Source: Planomonospora sp. ID82291 (GTDB taxonomy: Bacteria; Actinomycetota; Actinomycetes; Streptosporangiales; Streptosporangiaceae). Taken from it: a stretch of 64,000 bases of DNA. The stretch is taken from assembly GCF_015711645.1 (NCBI RefSeq), contig NZ_JABTEX010000004.1, positions 620,001 to 684,000 of the forward strand. Reading direction: 5' to 3'. Each line of letters starts with the position of its first letter. Positions within the stretch are counted from its first letter, which is position 1. A program made the position numbers and the translations under genes. Below, piece by piece: positions 46,901-54,100 of the stretch. Below the pieces are notes generated by a model. It did not search any database, was not told the DNA's origin, and saw only the letters and a list, made by a program, of their open reading frames with translations.

Positions 46901-49293
46901 CCGCGATCGGCGACTACGGCCTGGAGTATAACGACCGCGGCCTGCTCACCAAGGTGACCAAGGCCGGCGCTCAGGTCGCGGCCTACGCTTATGACGCCCT
47001 GGGCAACACGATCCAGCGCGTCGATACCGCTGGCACTGCCGCCTACACCTGGGACGACGGCAGCCGTCTGAAGACCGCTACCGATCCGGTGACCGGACGC
47101 AGCTTCACCTACGGCTATGACAAGGCCGACCGGCTCACCAGCCTCACCTCGGCAGGCCCGGCCACCACCCAGGCCTACGGCTACGACGCGCTCGACCGGC
47201 TCACCTCCCACACCCTGAAGAGCAGTAGCAACACCGAACTGTCGAAGATCGCCTACGGGTGGGACAAGGACGGCAACCTCACCTCCAAGACCACCTCCGG
47301 CACCGCCGGAGCCGGCACCAACACCTACGGCTACGACCACGCCGGGCGCCTGACCTCCTGGACCGGCCCGGACGGCAAGATCGTCGACTACGCCTGGGAC
47401 GACGCGGGCAACCGCGTCAAGGCCGGGGAGGAGACGTTCGTCTACGACGAGCGCAACCGGCTGCTGTCCGGCGGTGGCACTGATTACACCTACAGCCCTC
47501 GCGGCACGCTGGCCGCCGAGACCAAGGACGGCGCTACCCGCACCCTTGTCTTCGACGCCTTCGACCAGCTCGTCTCCGACGGTGATGCCACCTACGGCTA
47601 CGACGCGCTCGGCCGGATGACTTCCCGCACCAAGGGCAGTGACCAGCGGCGATTCGTCTACTCCGGGCTGGAGAACGACATCGTCTCCGTTGTCGACGGC
47701 GCTGGAGCTGTGCAGGCCAAGTACGGTCGCGACCCCTTCGGCGGCCTGCTCAGCCTGGCCGAAGGGGGCACCGCCGCTGTGGGGGTGATGAGCGACCTGC
47801 ACGGTGATGTGGTGGCGACCTTCTCCGGGACCGCCCTGGTCGACTCGGTCGCCTACGATCCGTTCGGCAAGGTCACCCACCACTCCGGGATGAAGCGTTC
47901 GCTGGGCTATCAGGGTGAGTACACCGACCCGGACACCGGCAAGGTCAACATGCACGCCCGCTGGTACCAGCCCGGCACCGGAGGCTTCGTCTCCCGCGAC
48001 GGCTGGACCCTACCGGCGACCCCTTCGATCCAGACCAACCGCTACACCTACGTCAACGGCAGTCCCCTCATCGGCGTGGACCCATCCGGGCACGCGCTTC
48101 CGATCATCGCCGGTATCGCCGCCTGGAAGCTGGGGGCCGCGCTCATAGCTGCGGCCGGCGCTTATACGGCAGCCCGATATGTCCAAAAGCACCCATTCTA
48201 TACCAGCAGCAGCTCCTCCGCATCGTCGACCACGAGCACACCGACCGTGACGATGCCGAGGACAAGGACCGTGCCATACACCCGACCGTACATACCGACC
48301 GAGCGGGCACCTCTCCGGCGAGTCTCCAATCCACCTGCCCCTACTACCGTCCCGCCGACAACCACCACACGGCCGACAACCATCACACGGCCGACAACCA
48401 TCACACGGCCTGTCACCTGTACTTCGATGTGCCCCGGCGACCTGAGCGTCCCCGATGACATCGTCGACACGAAGAGCCCTTCGTTCATCAACGACCCGAA
48501 CAACGCCAACAACCCGATCTACCGGCGCACCCCGCAGCAGGAGAGGGATTACTGGTGCTCGCGCGGCCCGTGCACCGGCACCTACACGGGTCATGTAGGC
48601 ACGGAGATCAGCGGCGGCGTAGCCGCTGGGGCAGGAGCTGCTGCGGCCACCGCAGCGCCTCCGAGCACAGACACCCGACCCAGCAACACGACCGGAAGCA
48701 GTAACGGAAGCTCGACTGGAAGTGGAACAGGAAGCTCCACTGGGCCCAGCAGCAACAGCGGGCCCAGTAGTCGACAACAGCAGCCGGCCCCGCCACCGCC
48801 TACCAGCGCAGATACTGATGACGATGAATGCCGAACGAATATAACTTACGGAAATCTCGATTCATACGGACGACCCACTGGGGGATACGCCGAATACTGC
48901 AATGGAGATATACCGCGCGGGTCTCCCGCAACCAGGAAGCGCACTCCAGGGTTTCCCAAGGACAATCCTCGAACAGGCGGAGGATATACGTATGCGCGCT
49001 GCCATCTTATCGGTGACAAGATCGGTGGATCCGGTAAAGACATGAGGAATCTAGTGACATGTCACCAGAATCCAACCAACAGCGCACAGATGTATCATGA
49101 GGTCGAGAAGCGAGTTAGGGCGGCTGTCAAAAATGGAGAGAACGTATCATACAGAGTGATTCCTAAGTACAACGGGAAGGCGCTCATACCGAATCGTGTC
49201 CACATAACCGCCGTAGGGGACAGAGGGCTTCTGATAGATAGATGCCTTGAGAACAGCGCCAATGGAAGGAATCTACATGGCAGCTATTGCTGA
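40990..49293 (+). CDS. RHS-repeat polymorphic toxin with LamG domains and C-terminal nuclease
   Basis: 2767 residues. An N-terminal signal/anchor helix (about 17-38: MTAVFTVVLTPGLLGLQALP) is followed by a fibronectin-like region (about 190-310) and RHS/YD repeats from about 330. Two LamG/concanavalin-like modules (about 537-730 and 1410-1615) interrupt the shell. Dozens of YDAxGxxxxxTxP-type repeats follow, ending with the RHS core GYQGEYTDPDTGKVNMHARW and NGSPLIGVDPSG (about 2300-2365). A Ser/Thr/Pro linker (RPTTIT repeats) leads to the toxin (about 2610-2767): YTYARCHLIGDKIGGSGKDM, RNLVTCHQNPTN and MYHEVEKRVR, a DNA/RNA non-specific endonuclease of the Endonuclease_NS_2 type. It should be exported and act on competing cells. 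The tip is less G+C-rich than the shell, which suggests tip replacement. Confidence 0.93.
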   Translation: MRRSLSWSRSSSRKAWMTAVFTVVLTPGLLGLQALPVTAETSTTVAAPVLRGGALPVQLIGSAAGMPSLVEAERTSTTARSASSTSPDVKPPKQVLPSEGRFVKESAPLTTQAPASAKKTEEAEKPQAMASAQASAAAPCGSVSAWRSNYAVTKGDRLASAGRIWEALIDIAGWLNTTPPEQGDAWEWADRGACPLPAAPTVTSMAPVDEALVMTLQPTLSATVTTWSGGVAGFDFQVCDSPSMSGDCVDSDDYGFDCCGLSGQWKLPEGYVAWGQEYWWRVYVTDASTIGGRGAYSETHSFTVGVRQPSITSNLSARGINGQEFYQASGNYTTTFTDAVVASAGPPLSVVRSYNSMDPRRDGAFGAGWSTRFDMRIVAETIRGHEALLVTYPDGRTVRFAAKENGTFQPPPGTYATLAKVDGGGWRLMDKSSTSYVFDAQGRLLKVTDGRGRSQDLVYGGDGRLSKVTAVGGRSLTFTWTGAHVTGVSTDPVGGQPLTWAYTYTGDRLTKICTPTEACTVFDYGTGSLYRSSIQDADPLGYWRLGEASGQSAADQGWGAGPASYSGVTPGRPGALAGSSDTAVELKSSSYVELPSDVMQRLRGQGAVELWLKTTATGRIVSTGQWSTLDPVLQVGADGRLRASYRPTSSPIVSPAAVNDGAWHHVVLTIAADKQTLYLDGRAVGTLTQEAAREERNVTRIGAGLAGSVDELAIYDRPLTEAEVTAHFEARAEAPNKLSKITLPSGRIWAANTYDPATERLTAHTDAHGGTWKIGTLAYDRTTGKSTVKVTDPRSETLTYVYDAWRGYRLVAQTDQLGKTTDYGYDTGGFVKTVKDPNGNTTENFYDKRGNTLAGKQCRTAGNCQTTRYAYHLTKDDPFDPRNDRPLALRDARSASATDDTYATRWEYNQYGERTKETTPATPGFPDGRTATSTYTDGTEAAIGGGATPAGLLETVKNARGDETTYRYASTGDLAEQTTPAGLKITFAYDGIGRVVSRKEISDAHPDGVASAFTYDAMNRVLTETGPGVKNEITGKTHTARTAFTYDADGNTLTVTLTDPTGGDPERTTTYTYDDHGRVASVTDPEKGIVRTTWDATGAVVSTTDPLGTVVASAYTKRGELYTRTLKDWTGSPVDPQAAKDVVLESFSYDPGGRLAGQVDALGRKTTYTYFTDNRLSQVIADDVRLNGSTTPADVVLEANTYDAAGNLTKQVTGGGKQTTEYVRDAAGRPTSTTYDPATLKRTTAYTYDAAGNVTKETFTGAGSTRAESTEYAYNPLGQMTRRSVDNGEADLVSTWSYDERGLLVRQTDPRGNASGADEDAFTTTMRYDAAGRLVEATAPKVTIEKNGAAADGRPATKYGYNSLGLATQVVDAEGRTTTSTFDKAGRPTATIRAMTASPDPGSPTVPAGEAGHWAMDEGSGTALADASGNKHTATATGPITWGEGKHGKAVTFGAGTHALTAAPVLRTDESYTVAAWAYLTADEHSAVVSQDGTVNSGFKLQYSPGDKKWRMVAYTSDTAGSTDTKAISSRTAKLNTWTHLTGVYDAQARKLRLYEDGDLVAENDYTSTWNAGGGLLIGRSKLAGAYQHSFRGTLDEVRAYGKALTGEEVRALATAAPAAAASAPAQTAPVESKTTLAYDAADRVTKLTDPRGYATTVEYDALGNPVRTTLPGASGPGSVSVTEYDLLGEQLASVDPTGARAEATYDDLGRMITQTQIERKPTTAALTTSFTYDTAGNLTKTVAPGGKTTDYTVNAAGQVTATTDPNRNTSTIGYDFLGRPAKVTDPLGNTTEAEYDLAGRQTAAKDLDASGAVVRTIGFGHDPAGNQISRTSGEGHLTRQEFDALGRMTKLIEPVTADKTITTTFGYDAAGARTRLTDGRGNATWTTYNSLGLVDSITEPATTAHPNATDRTWTQVYDAAGNTTATLQPGGVRIDRTFDPQGQVTKQTGTGAAVDTPERTFAYDPAGRPTAIGDYGLEYNDRGLLTKVTKAGAQVAAYAYDALGNTIQRVDTAGTAAYTWDDGSRLKTATDPVTGRSFTYGYDKADRLTSLTSAGPATTQAYGYDALDRLTSHTLKSSSNTELSKIAYGWDKDGNLTSKTTSGTAGAGTNTYGYDHAGRLTSWTGPDGKIVDYAWDDAGNRVKAGEETFVYDERNRLLSGGGTDYTYSPRGTLAAETKDGATRTLVFDAFDQLVSDGDATYGYDALGRMTSRTKGSDQRRFVYSGLENDIVSVVDGAGAVQAKYGRDPFGGLLSLAEGGTAAVGVMSDLHGDVVATFSGTALVDSVAYDPFGKVTHHSGMKRSLGYQGEYTDPDTGKVNMHARWYQPGTGGFVSRDGWTLPATPSIQTNRYTYVNGSPLIGVDPSGHALPIIAGIAAWKLGAALIAAAGAYTAARYVQKHPFYTSSSSSASSTTSTPTVTMPRTRTVPYTRPYIPTERAPLRRVSNPPAPTTVPPTTTTRPTTITRPTTITRPVTCTSMCPGDLSVPDDIVDTKSPSFINDPNNANNPIYRRTPQQERDYWCSRGPCTGTYTGHVGTEISGGVAAGAGAAAATAAPPSTDTRPSNTTGSSNGSSTGSGTGSSTGPSSNSGPSSRQQQPAPPPPTSADTDDDECRTNITYGNLDSYGRPTGGYAEYCNGDIPRGSPATRKRTPGFPKDNPRTGGGYTYARCHLIGDKIGGSGKDMRNLVTCHQNPTNSAQMYHEVEKRVRAAVKNGENVSYRVIPKYNGKALIPNRVHITAVGDRGLLIDRCLENSANGRNLHGSYC

Positions 49294-49873
49294 TCTTGAA
49301 CAGCTTATTGGGGGACCTTCCAAGCAGCCACCTCCGGTGGACTGGCCTTCGATAGAGGCAGAGCTCGGCCTGACGTTCCCGAGCGACTTCAAGGAGTGGG
49401 CAAGCAGATACACAGAGACCCGGATAGATCAATTCCTCTATATTCACCATCCGGGAATCCGTCCCGAAAAATCCCTGAAAGAGGACGCCGAGGCACGACT
49501 GAAGCAGCTCCGCCCCATAATAGAGGAATGGGGGTCTATCGATCTGATCGACGAAACCGGCGAAGAGCGGGAAGTGGAACCTTTCCCACTCTATCCCGAG
49601 ACCGGAGGAGTTTATCCGTGGGGCTCTACAGATAACGGCGATTACCTTCTTTGGCTAACCAACCCCAACCCAAGGAATTGGTCTATAGTTGTCACAAACG
49701 GAGCTTCCTGGTGGCACTACAATGGATCGTTTATCGAATTCATTGTTGGCATACTTTCCCGTGAGATAGCATGTCCGATACTCCCAGATGATTTCCCGGA
49801 AATCTTAAACAGAGAAGAATATGCTCAGGCGGATATCGATCGCATAGCCAACAAACATATCAAGCAAGACTGA
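49277..49873 (+). CDS. SMI1/KNR4-family immunity protein
   Basis: 198 residues. The ATG at 49277 has GGAAGGA 5 bases before it and overlaps the toxin gene by 17 bases. The pattern PPVDWPSIEAELGLTFPSDFKEW, GGVYPWGSTDNGDYLLWLTN and IVVTNGASWWHYNGSFIEFI is that of SMI1/KNR4 (SUKH) immunity proteins, which neutralise cognate nuclease toxins in the cytosol. Base composition is low in G+C like the toxin tip, so tip and immunity look acquired as one unit. Confidence 0.9.
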   Translation: MAAIADLEQLIGGPSKQPPPVDWPSIEAELGLTFPSDFKEWASRYTETRIDQFLYIHHPGIRPEKSLKEDAEARLKQLRPIIEEWGSIDLIDETGEEREVEPFPLYPETGGVYPWGSTDNGDYLLWLTNPNPRNWSIVVTNGASWWHYNGSFIEFIVGILSREIACPILPDDFPEILNREEYAQADIDRIANKHIKQD

Positions 49874-49943
49874 GATGGTCAGCCAGGACTCAGTTTCAGC
49901 GTAAGCATTCAGAAGGCGGATGACGCTGCGTAAGAGCCGTCGG

Positions 49944-50122
49944 TCACTCGGCCGGCGCGACAGGCGGCATCCACAGGTCGCCGGTGAAGGTACGGCGCAT
50001 CGCCTCGAACACGCTCAACCCGTGCTTTCGGGCGCTGTCGAGGTAGGAGCGCACCGCCAGCCAGGCGGTAGCACCGGTCTCGGACTGATACGGCAGCTGT
50101 AGATCGTTAGACCCGACTTGGG
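49944..50122 (-). pseudogene. IS66-family transposase C-terminal remnant
   Basis: On the minus strand about 50 codons encode YQSETGATAWLAVRSYLDSA followed by RKHGLSVFEAMRRTFTGDLW, the typical C-terminal tail of IS66 transposases, ending with a stop at 49944. The rest of the transposase is missing. The adjacent sequence was later split by the ISL3 element, whose left target duplication abuts here. It lies 70 bases after the immunity gene. Confidence 0.7.
50115..50122. repeat. Target site duplication of ISL3 element, left
   Basis: GACTTGGG directly abuts the left inverted repeat and recurs at 51597-51604. The 8-bp length is standard for ISL3. Confidence 0.95.
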
Positions 50123-51596
50123 GGCTCTTCGAAGTTAACCGGGGTTGAGCGCCGGAGCGTGCCCCGATGAGGTGAGGCCGGCGTCTTGAGAGAGCTCGCG
50201 ACTCTCGTTGATCATTCCTGTTGTCGAAGCAAGATCTCACAACAGAAGAGCCGCGAGCGTGGTCAACGATACGACTCGGCTGCTGGGCCTGGAAGGCGTG
50301 GCAGTCACCAAGATCGATACCGGCAACAACACCCCTGGTCAGGGGCCTGTCCTCTATCTGGAGACCCTGGATCCGCGGGCGCGCGCCTGCCCGGCATGCG
50401 GGACGACCGCGACCCGCATGAAGGAGTGGGTGCTCACCCGACCCCGGGACCTTCCCATGGCAGGACGGGTCTGCCGGCTGCGCTGGCGCAAACGGCGCTG
50501 GCGGTGTGACCACAGCCGATGTCCGCGTACGTCGTTCACCGAGTGCGTGCCGCAGATCCCGGCCCGCTCCCGGTTGACGGTCCGTCTGCGCCAGGCGGCC
50601 GGGGCCGCGGTCGCCGACGGTGGACGCACCGTCGTGCAGTCGGCCCGCGACCACGGACTGTCCTGGCCGGTGACCTCAGCCGCGTTCACCGCCTACGCCG
50701 CCCGTGTGCTGCCCGCCCAGCCGGACCCGGTCACGGTCTTGGGCATCGATGAGACCCGGCGCGGCCGGTCCCGCTGGGCCTTCGACGAGGCGGCACAGGC
50801 GTGGAAGGCCGTCGTCGATCGCTGGCACGTGGGTTTCGTGGACCTGTCCGGAGGCCAAGGGCTGCTCGGCCAGGTCGAGGGCCGCACCAGCCAGGTCGTC
50901 ATCGACTGGCTGCAGGCCCGCGGGCAGCGATGGAAGGACCAGGTGACCCACGTGGCCATCGACATGTGCACGATCTTCAAAGCGGCGGTGCGGGCCGCGC
51001 TGCCGCACGCGGTGCTGGTCGTCGACCATTTCCACATCGTGCAGCTGGCCAATGCCGCCGTCACCGAGGTGCGCCGCCGGGTGACCGTGCAGGTCCGGGG
51101 CCGCCGCGGACGCAAGGGCAACCGCGAGTGGGAACTGCGCAACCGGTTGACCCGCTCAGCGGCCCGGATGCACGGCTCTCAACTCGATCCCATGATCGAT
51201 GATCTGCACGCGCTGCCGATGAAGATCGGGCAGCCGATCCTGGACGCCTGGAACGCCAAGGAAGACCTCCTGGATCTGCTGGCTCTTGCTCGCATGCATC
51301 CCGAACGGCATGTCATCGCCGAGCGGTTGTTCCGTTTCTATGACCGGTGCGCCGCCTCGGGCCTGCCCGAACTGGAGCGGCTGGCTGCGACGGTGCAGAC
51401 GTGGTGGCCGGAGATCTGTGCGTTCCTGCGGACCGGGATCACCAACGCGGGTTCCGAGGGCACCAACCGCGTGATCAAGACGGTCGCCCGGGACGCGTAC
51501 GGCTTCCGCAATCCGGAGAACCAGCGGCTACGCACCCGCTGCGCCACCACTCGAAAGAGCCGCGGGCACCTCAACCCCGCTTAACTTCGAAGAGCC
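50123..51596 (+). mobile_element. Intact ISL3-family insertion sequence (1474 bp)
   Basis: It is bounded by 26-bp terminal inverted repeats: 50123-50148 (GGCTCTTCGAAGTTAACCGG...) and 51571-51596, which differ at one base. A perfect 8-bp target duplication GACTTGGG flanks it. One transposase gene fills the element. The intact ends and undecayed duplication indicate a recent insertion. Confidence 0.96.
50259..51584 (+). CDS. ISL3-family transposase
   Basis: 441 residues from the GTG at 50259, with GAAGAG about 8 bases upstream; an in-frame ATG at 50208 is less likely. An N-terminal zinc-finger region (RACPACGTTATRMKEW; CDHSRCPRTSF) and HTH precede the DDE core: VLGIDETRRGRSRW, HVAIDMCTIFKAAVRAALP, VVDHFHIVQLANAAV and NAGSEGTNRVIKTVARDAYG. 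All catalytic acidic residues are present. It should catalyse cut-and-paste transposition of its element. Confidence 0.95.
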   Translation: MVNDTTRLLGLEGVAVTKIDTGNNTPGQGPVLYLETLDPRARACPACGTTATRMKEWVLTRPRDLPMAGRVCRLRWRKRRWRCDHSRCPRTSFTECVPQIPARSRLTVRLRQAAGAAVADGGRTVVQSARDHGLSWPVTSAAFTAYAARVLPAQPDPVTVLGIDETRRGRSRWAFDEAAQAWKAVVDRWHVGFVDLSGGQGLLGQVEGRTSQVVIDWLQARGQRWKDQVTHVAIDMCTIFKAAVRAALPHAVLVVDHFHIVQLANAAVTEVRRRVTVQVRGRRGRKGNREWELRNRLTRSAARMHGSQLDPMIDDLHALPMKIGQPILDAWNAKEDLLDLLALARMHPERHVIAERLFRFYDRCAASGLPELERLAATVQTWWPEICAFLRTGITNAGSEGTNRVIKTVARDAYGFRNPENQRLRTRCATTRKSRGHLNPA

Positions 51597-51604
51597 GACT
51601 TGGG
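51597..51604. repeat. Target site duplication of ISL3 element, right
   Basis: GACTTGGG, identical to 50115-50122. Confidence 0.95.
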
Positions 51605-51705
51605 TCACGAACCAGAGCTGGCCAGTGGCACGGCTCGCTGACCTGGGTGTTCGTCGTTGCGGTGAGTGGAACCTGCGCACTAAACCGTGGCCCTAAGGTG
51701 GTCGG

Positions 51706-53214
51706 GTGGCCCACATCCGCACCGTGAAGACCGCCTCCGGAGCACGTGCGGTGCAGATCGTCCACTCCTCCCGCAAGGGCTCCCGGGATATCGAGCACAT
51801 CGGCTCGGCCCACGACGACGTCGAACTCGAACTGCTCAAGACCGCAGCCCGGCAACGGCTCGCCGCCGGACAGGGCGAACTCGACCTCGGCCTGAACGCC
51901 CCACCCGAGGCGGGCGGCCCGTTACCGATCACCGCCTCCCGCATGGGGCACCTGCACGACGCCCTGAGCACCGCCTACGACACCCTCGGCTTCGATCACG
52001 CAAGCGGCGGTGACGAGGTCTTCCGGCACCTGGTACTGGCCCGGATCATCGAGCCGACCAGCAAGCTCGATTCGCTGCGCGTGCTGGCCGAGGCCGGCAT
52101 CACCCCGGTGTCCTACCGCACCCTCACGCGCCGCCTGCCGCTCTACTGCGTCCAGGACTTCAGGGAGCGCCTGGCCGCCGCCTGCGCCCGGCAGGCGGGT
52201 CTGGGACCTGCGACGCTGGTGCTCTACGACGTGACCACCCTGTACTTCGAGACCGACGCCGGCGACGGTTTCCGCGAGCCTGGGTTCTCCAAGGAGCGCC
52301 GTCTGGAGCCGCAGATCACGGTCGGCCTGCTCACGGACGCGTCCGGGTTCCCGCTGATGGTCAGCGCGTTCGAGGGCAATACGGCCGAGACCACCACGAT
52401 GCTGCCGACGCTGACGGCGTTCCTGGCCGTCCACGGCCTGCGCGATGTCGTCATCGTCGCCGACGCCGGGATGATCTCGGATGCGAACATGCGCGCCATC
52501 GAGGCCGAAGGGCTGTCGTTCATCTTGGGGATGAAGGTCCCCGAGGTCCCCTACGTCGTGGCGCAGTGGCACAGGGACCATCCCGGCCAGGCCATACCGG
52601 ACGGGCACGTCTTCACCCAGCCGTGGCCGGCGGCCGCCTCGGACAGGCGAAAAGACCAGGTCCGCTACTACCAGTACCGGCATGACCGGGCCCGCAGGAC
52701 ACTGCGGGGCATCGACGAGCAGGTCCGCAAAGCCGAGCAGGCCGTGGCGGGCAAGACCGCGGTGAAACGGAACAGGTTCGTGAAGCTGACCGATGCGGCC
52801 AAGTCCGTCAACCGCGAGCTCGAGGCGAAGGCCCGGGCGCTGGCAGGGATCAAGGGCTACGTCACGAACGTCCCCGGTCCCACGCCCGAGTTCGTCATCG
52901 GGTCCTACCATCGGCTCTTCGAGATCGAAAAGAGCTTCCGCATGGCCAAGTCCGACCTGGCCGCGCGCCCGATCTATCACCGCACCCGAGACAGCATCGC
53001 GGCGCATCTGACCATCGTGTTCGCGGCCCTTGCGGTCTCCCGGTGGATCGAGGAGGCCACTGGCTGGTCGATCCGGAAGTTCGTCAAGACCGTCCGCCGC
53101 TACCGGACCATCGAGATCCAGGCCGGTGATCACATCATCACGGCCGCCGACCCGCTACCGGCCGACGTCCGGCAGACCCTCGAAACGATCAAGACCCGAG
53201 CCGCTGCGCACTAA
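51706..53214 (+). CDS. IS1634-family (IS4 group) transposase
   Basis: 502 residues with a GTG start. The sequence VAHIRTVKTASGARAVQIVH and the core DVTTLYFETD, VVIVADAGMISDANM and RLFEIEKSFRMAKSDLAARPI (D, D, E with the YREK-like motif) fit IS1634-type transposases. The gene is full length and uninterrupted. Terminal inverted repeats were not found. Instead, the 12-bp direct repeat CTGCGCACTAAA lies at 51673-51684 and at 53204-53215, where it includes the stop codon. The element's ends are therefore unresolved. Confidence 0.92.
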   Translation: MAHIRTVKTASGARAVQIVHSSRKGSRDIEHIGSAHDDVELELLKTAARQRLAAGQGELDLGLNAPPEAGGPLPITASRMGHLHDALSTAYDTLGFDHASGGDEVFRHLVLARIIEPTSKLDSLRVLAEAGITPVSYRTLTRRLPLYCVQDFRERLAAACARQAGLGPATLVLYDVTTLYFETDAGDGFREPGFSKERRLEPQITVGLLTDASGFPLMVSAFEGNTAETTTMLPTLTAFLAVHGLRDVVIVADAGMISDANMRAIEAEGLSFILGMKVPEVPYVVAQWHRDHPGQAIPDGHVFTQPWPAAASDRRKDQVRYYQYRHDRARRTLRGIDEQVRKAEQAVAGKTAVKRNRFVKLTDAAKSVNRELEAKARALAGIKGYVTNVPGPTPEFVIGSYHRLFEIEKSFRMAKSDLAARPIYHRTRDSIAAHLTIVFAALAVSRWIEEATGWSIRKFVKTVRRYRTIEIQAGDHIITAADPLPADVRQTLETIKTRAAAH

Positions 53215-53219
53215 ATTGA

Positions 53220-53456
53220 CCTAACTCGGGTCCTGAGCGCAGTGAGGTCATCTGCCGGCGGTGCCTGAAGCTCACCCGGCGCGAGGGTGCCGTCGACCGG
53301 CTGCGGTTGTTCGACGACCCCGACCCCGAGCCGGAGCCCGAACCGGAACCGGAGCCGCTTCCCGCCTGGTGGCCGATCCGGCGGGCGGCGCGGGTGCACG
53401 GAGAGGGCCCGGGCCCGGCGGCCCGGCGCTACCGTCTCCAGCGTGGCGATCCCTGA
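53220..53456 (+). pseudogene. Truncated Cys-motif protein next to IS1634
   Basis: An open frame without a start runs from just right of the IS1634 transposase to a stop at 53456: SEVICRRCLKLTRREGAVDR, then an acidic Glu-Pro repeat (PDPEPEPEPEPEP) and an Arg-rich tail. The CxxCLKLTRREG segment looks like the C-terminal part of a small actinomycete zinc-type protein whose 5' end was lost to the insertion. The family is uncertain. Confidence 0.45.
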
Positions 53457-53895
53457 GATGATTCCCATCAGATACGTCCCCGGCCGACACACCGGCATGA
53501 TCGGCCGTTGGAACGACGGGCAGTTCCTCGGCTCCGTCGCCGCCGCCTTCCCGCAGCGCCACGCCCTCACCGGCGACCGGTCCTGCGACGCGCACTGGTA
53601 CACCGTCCTGCACACCTTCGACGACGCGGGCCATCACATCGGCTCCCGCATCCGGCGCACCGGCGGCGATGACGACCGGCGGACCGCCACCGGCTTCGGC
53701 CGAGACCGGCTGGCGCGATGGCTCGGCGCCCTGCCCGGTCTCCGTTTCGGGGACATCGCCATCCGCCCCTTCTACATCGAGTTCGATGACGTGCTGTTCG
53801 GCCTGATCTGCGAATTCGAAGGCGACGAACACGCCGAGCTCTATCCGGACCTGCTCGGCTTCTACGAACCGTGGGACGGCTCGTACGAGACCTGA
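53443..53895 (+). CDS. Uncharacterised actinomycete protein
   Basis: 150 residues with a GTG start at 53443 (an ATG at 53458 is the alternative). It begins AIPEMIPIRYVPGRHTGMIG, then RWNDGQFLGSVAAAFP; further segments are DAHWYTVLHTFDDAGHHIGS and PFYIEFDDVLFGLICEFEGD, and the end is acidic and aromatic. I recall similar formyl-like or barrel-like proteins of unknown role in Streptosporangiaceae but no named domain. There is no signal peptide. It starts inside the end of the truncated Cys-motif frame. Confidence 0.7.
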   Translation: MAIPEMIPIRYVPGRHTGMIGRWNDGQFLGSVAAAFPQRHALTGDRSCDAHWYTVLHTFDDAGHHIGSRIRRTGGDDDRRTATGFGRDRLARWLGALPGLRFGDIAIRPFYIEFDDVLFGLICEFEGDEHAELYPDLLGFYEPWDGSYET

Positions 53896-54100
53896 GGAAC
53901 CACGGGCTCCGCCCTGGGTTCGGACGGCGTCGGGAGCTTCGGCCGGCGGGTGCGCGTCCTGCCGGGAGGGGCCCGGCCGTCATGGAGCGGCGGGGGAGGG
54001 TTCCTCACCGGTGACCGGCCTGTCTGCGGGACGGGTCCGCAGCTTGCGGAGGAGGCGACGGCCGGTCGGCGAAGGGCGCGCCGCCAGTGCCCACGGCGGG

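Noticed and set aside
44989..47955. 988-codon frame opposite the RHS gene
   Set aside because: It is created by the regular YD-repeat codons on the other strand; no start signal or domain.
40990..49293. Type VI secretion RHS effector
   Set aside because: There are no VgrG, PAAR or Tss genes nearby, the host is Gram-positive, and the protein has its own N-terminal export-type helix.
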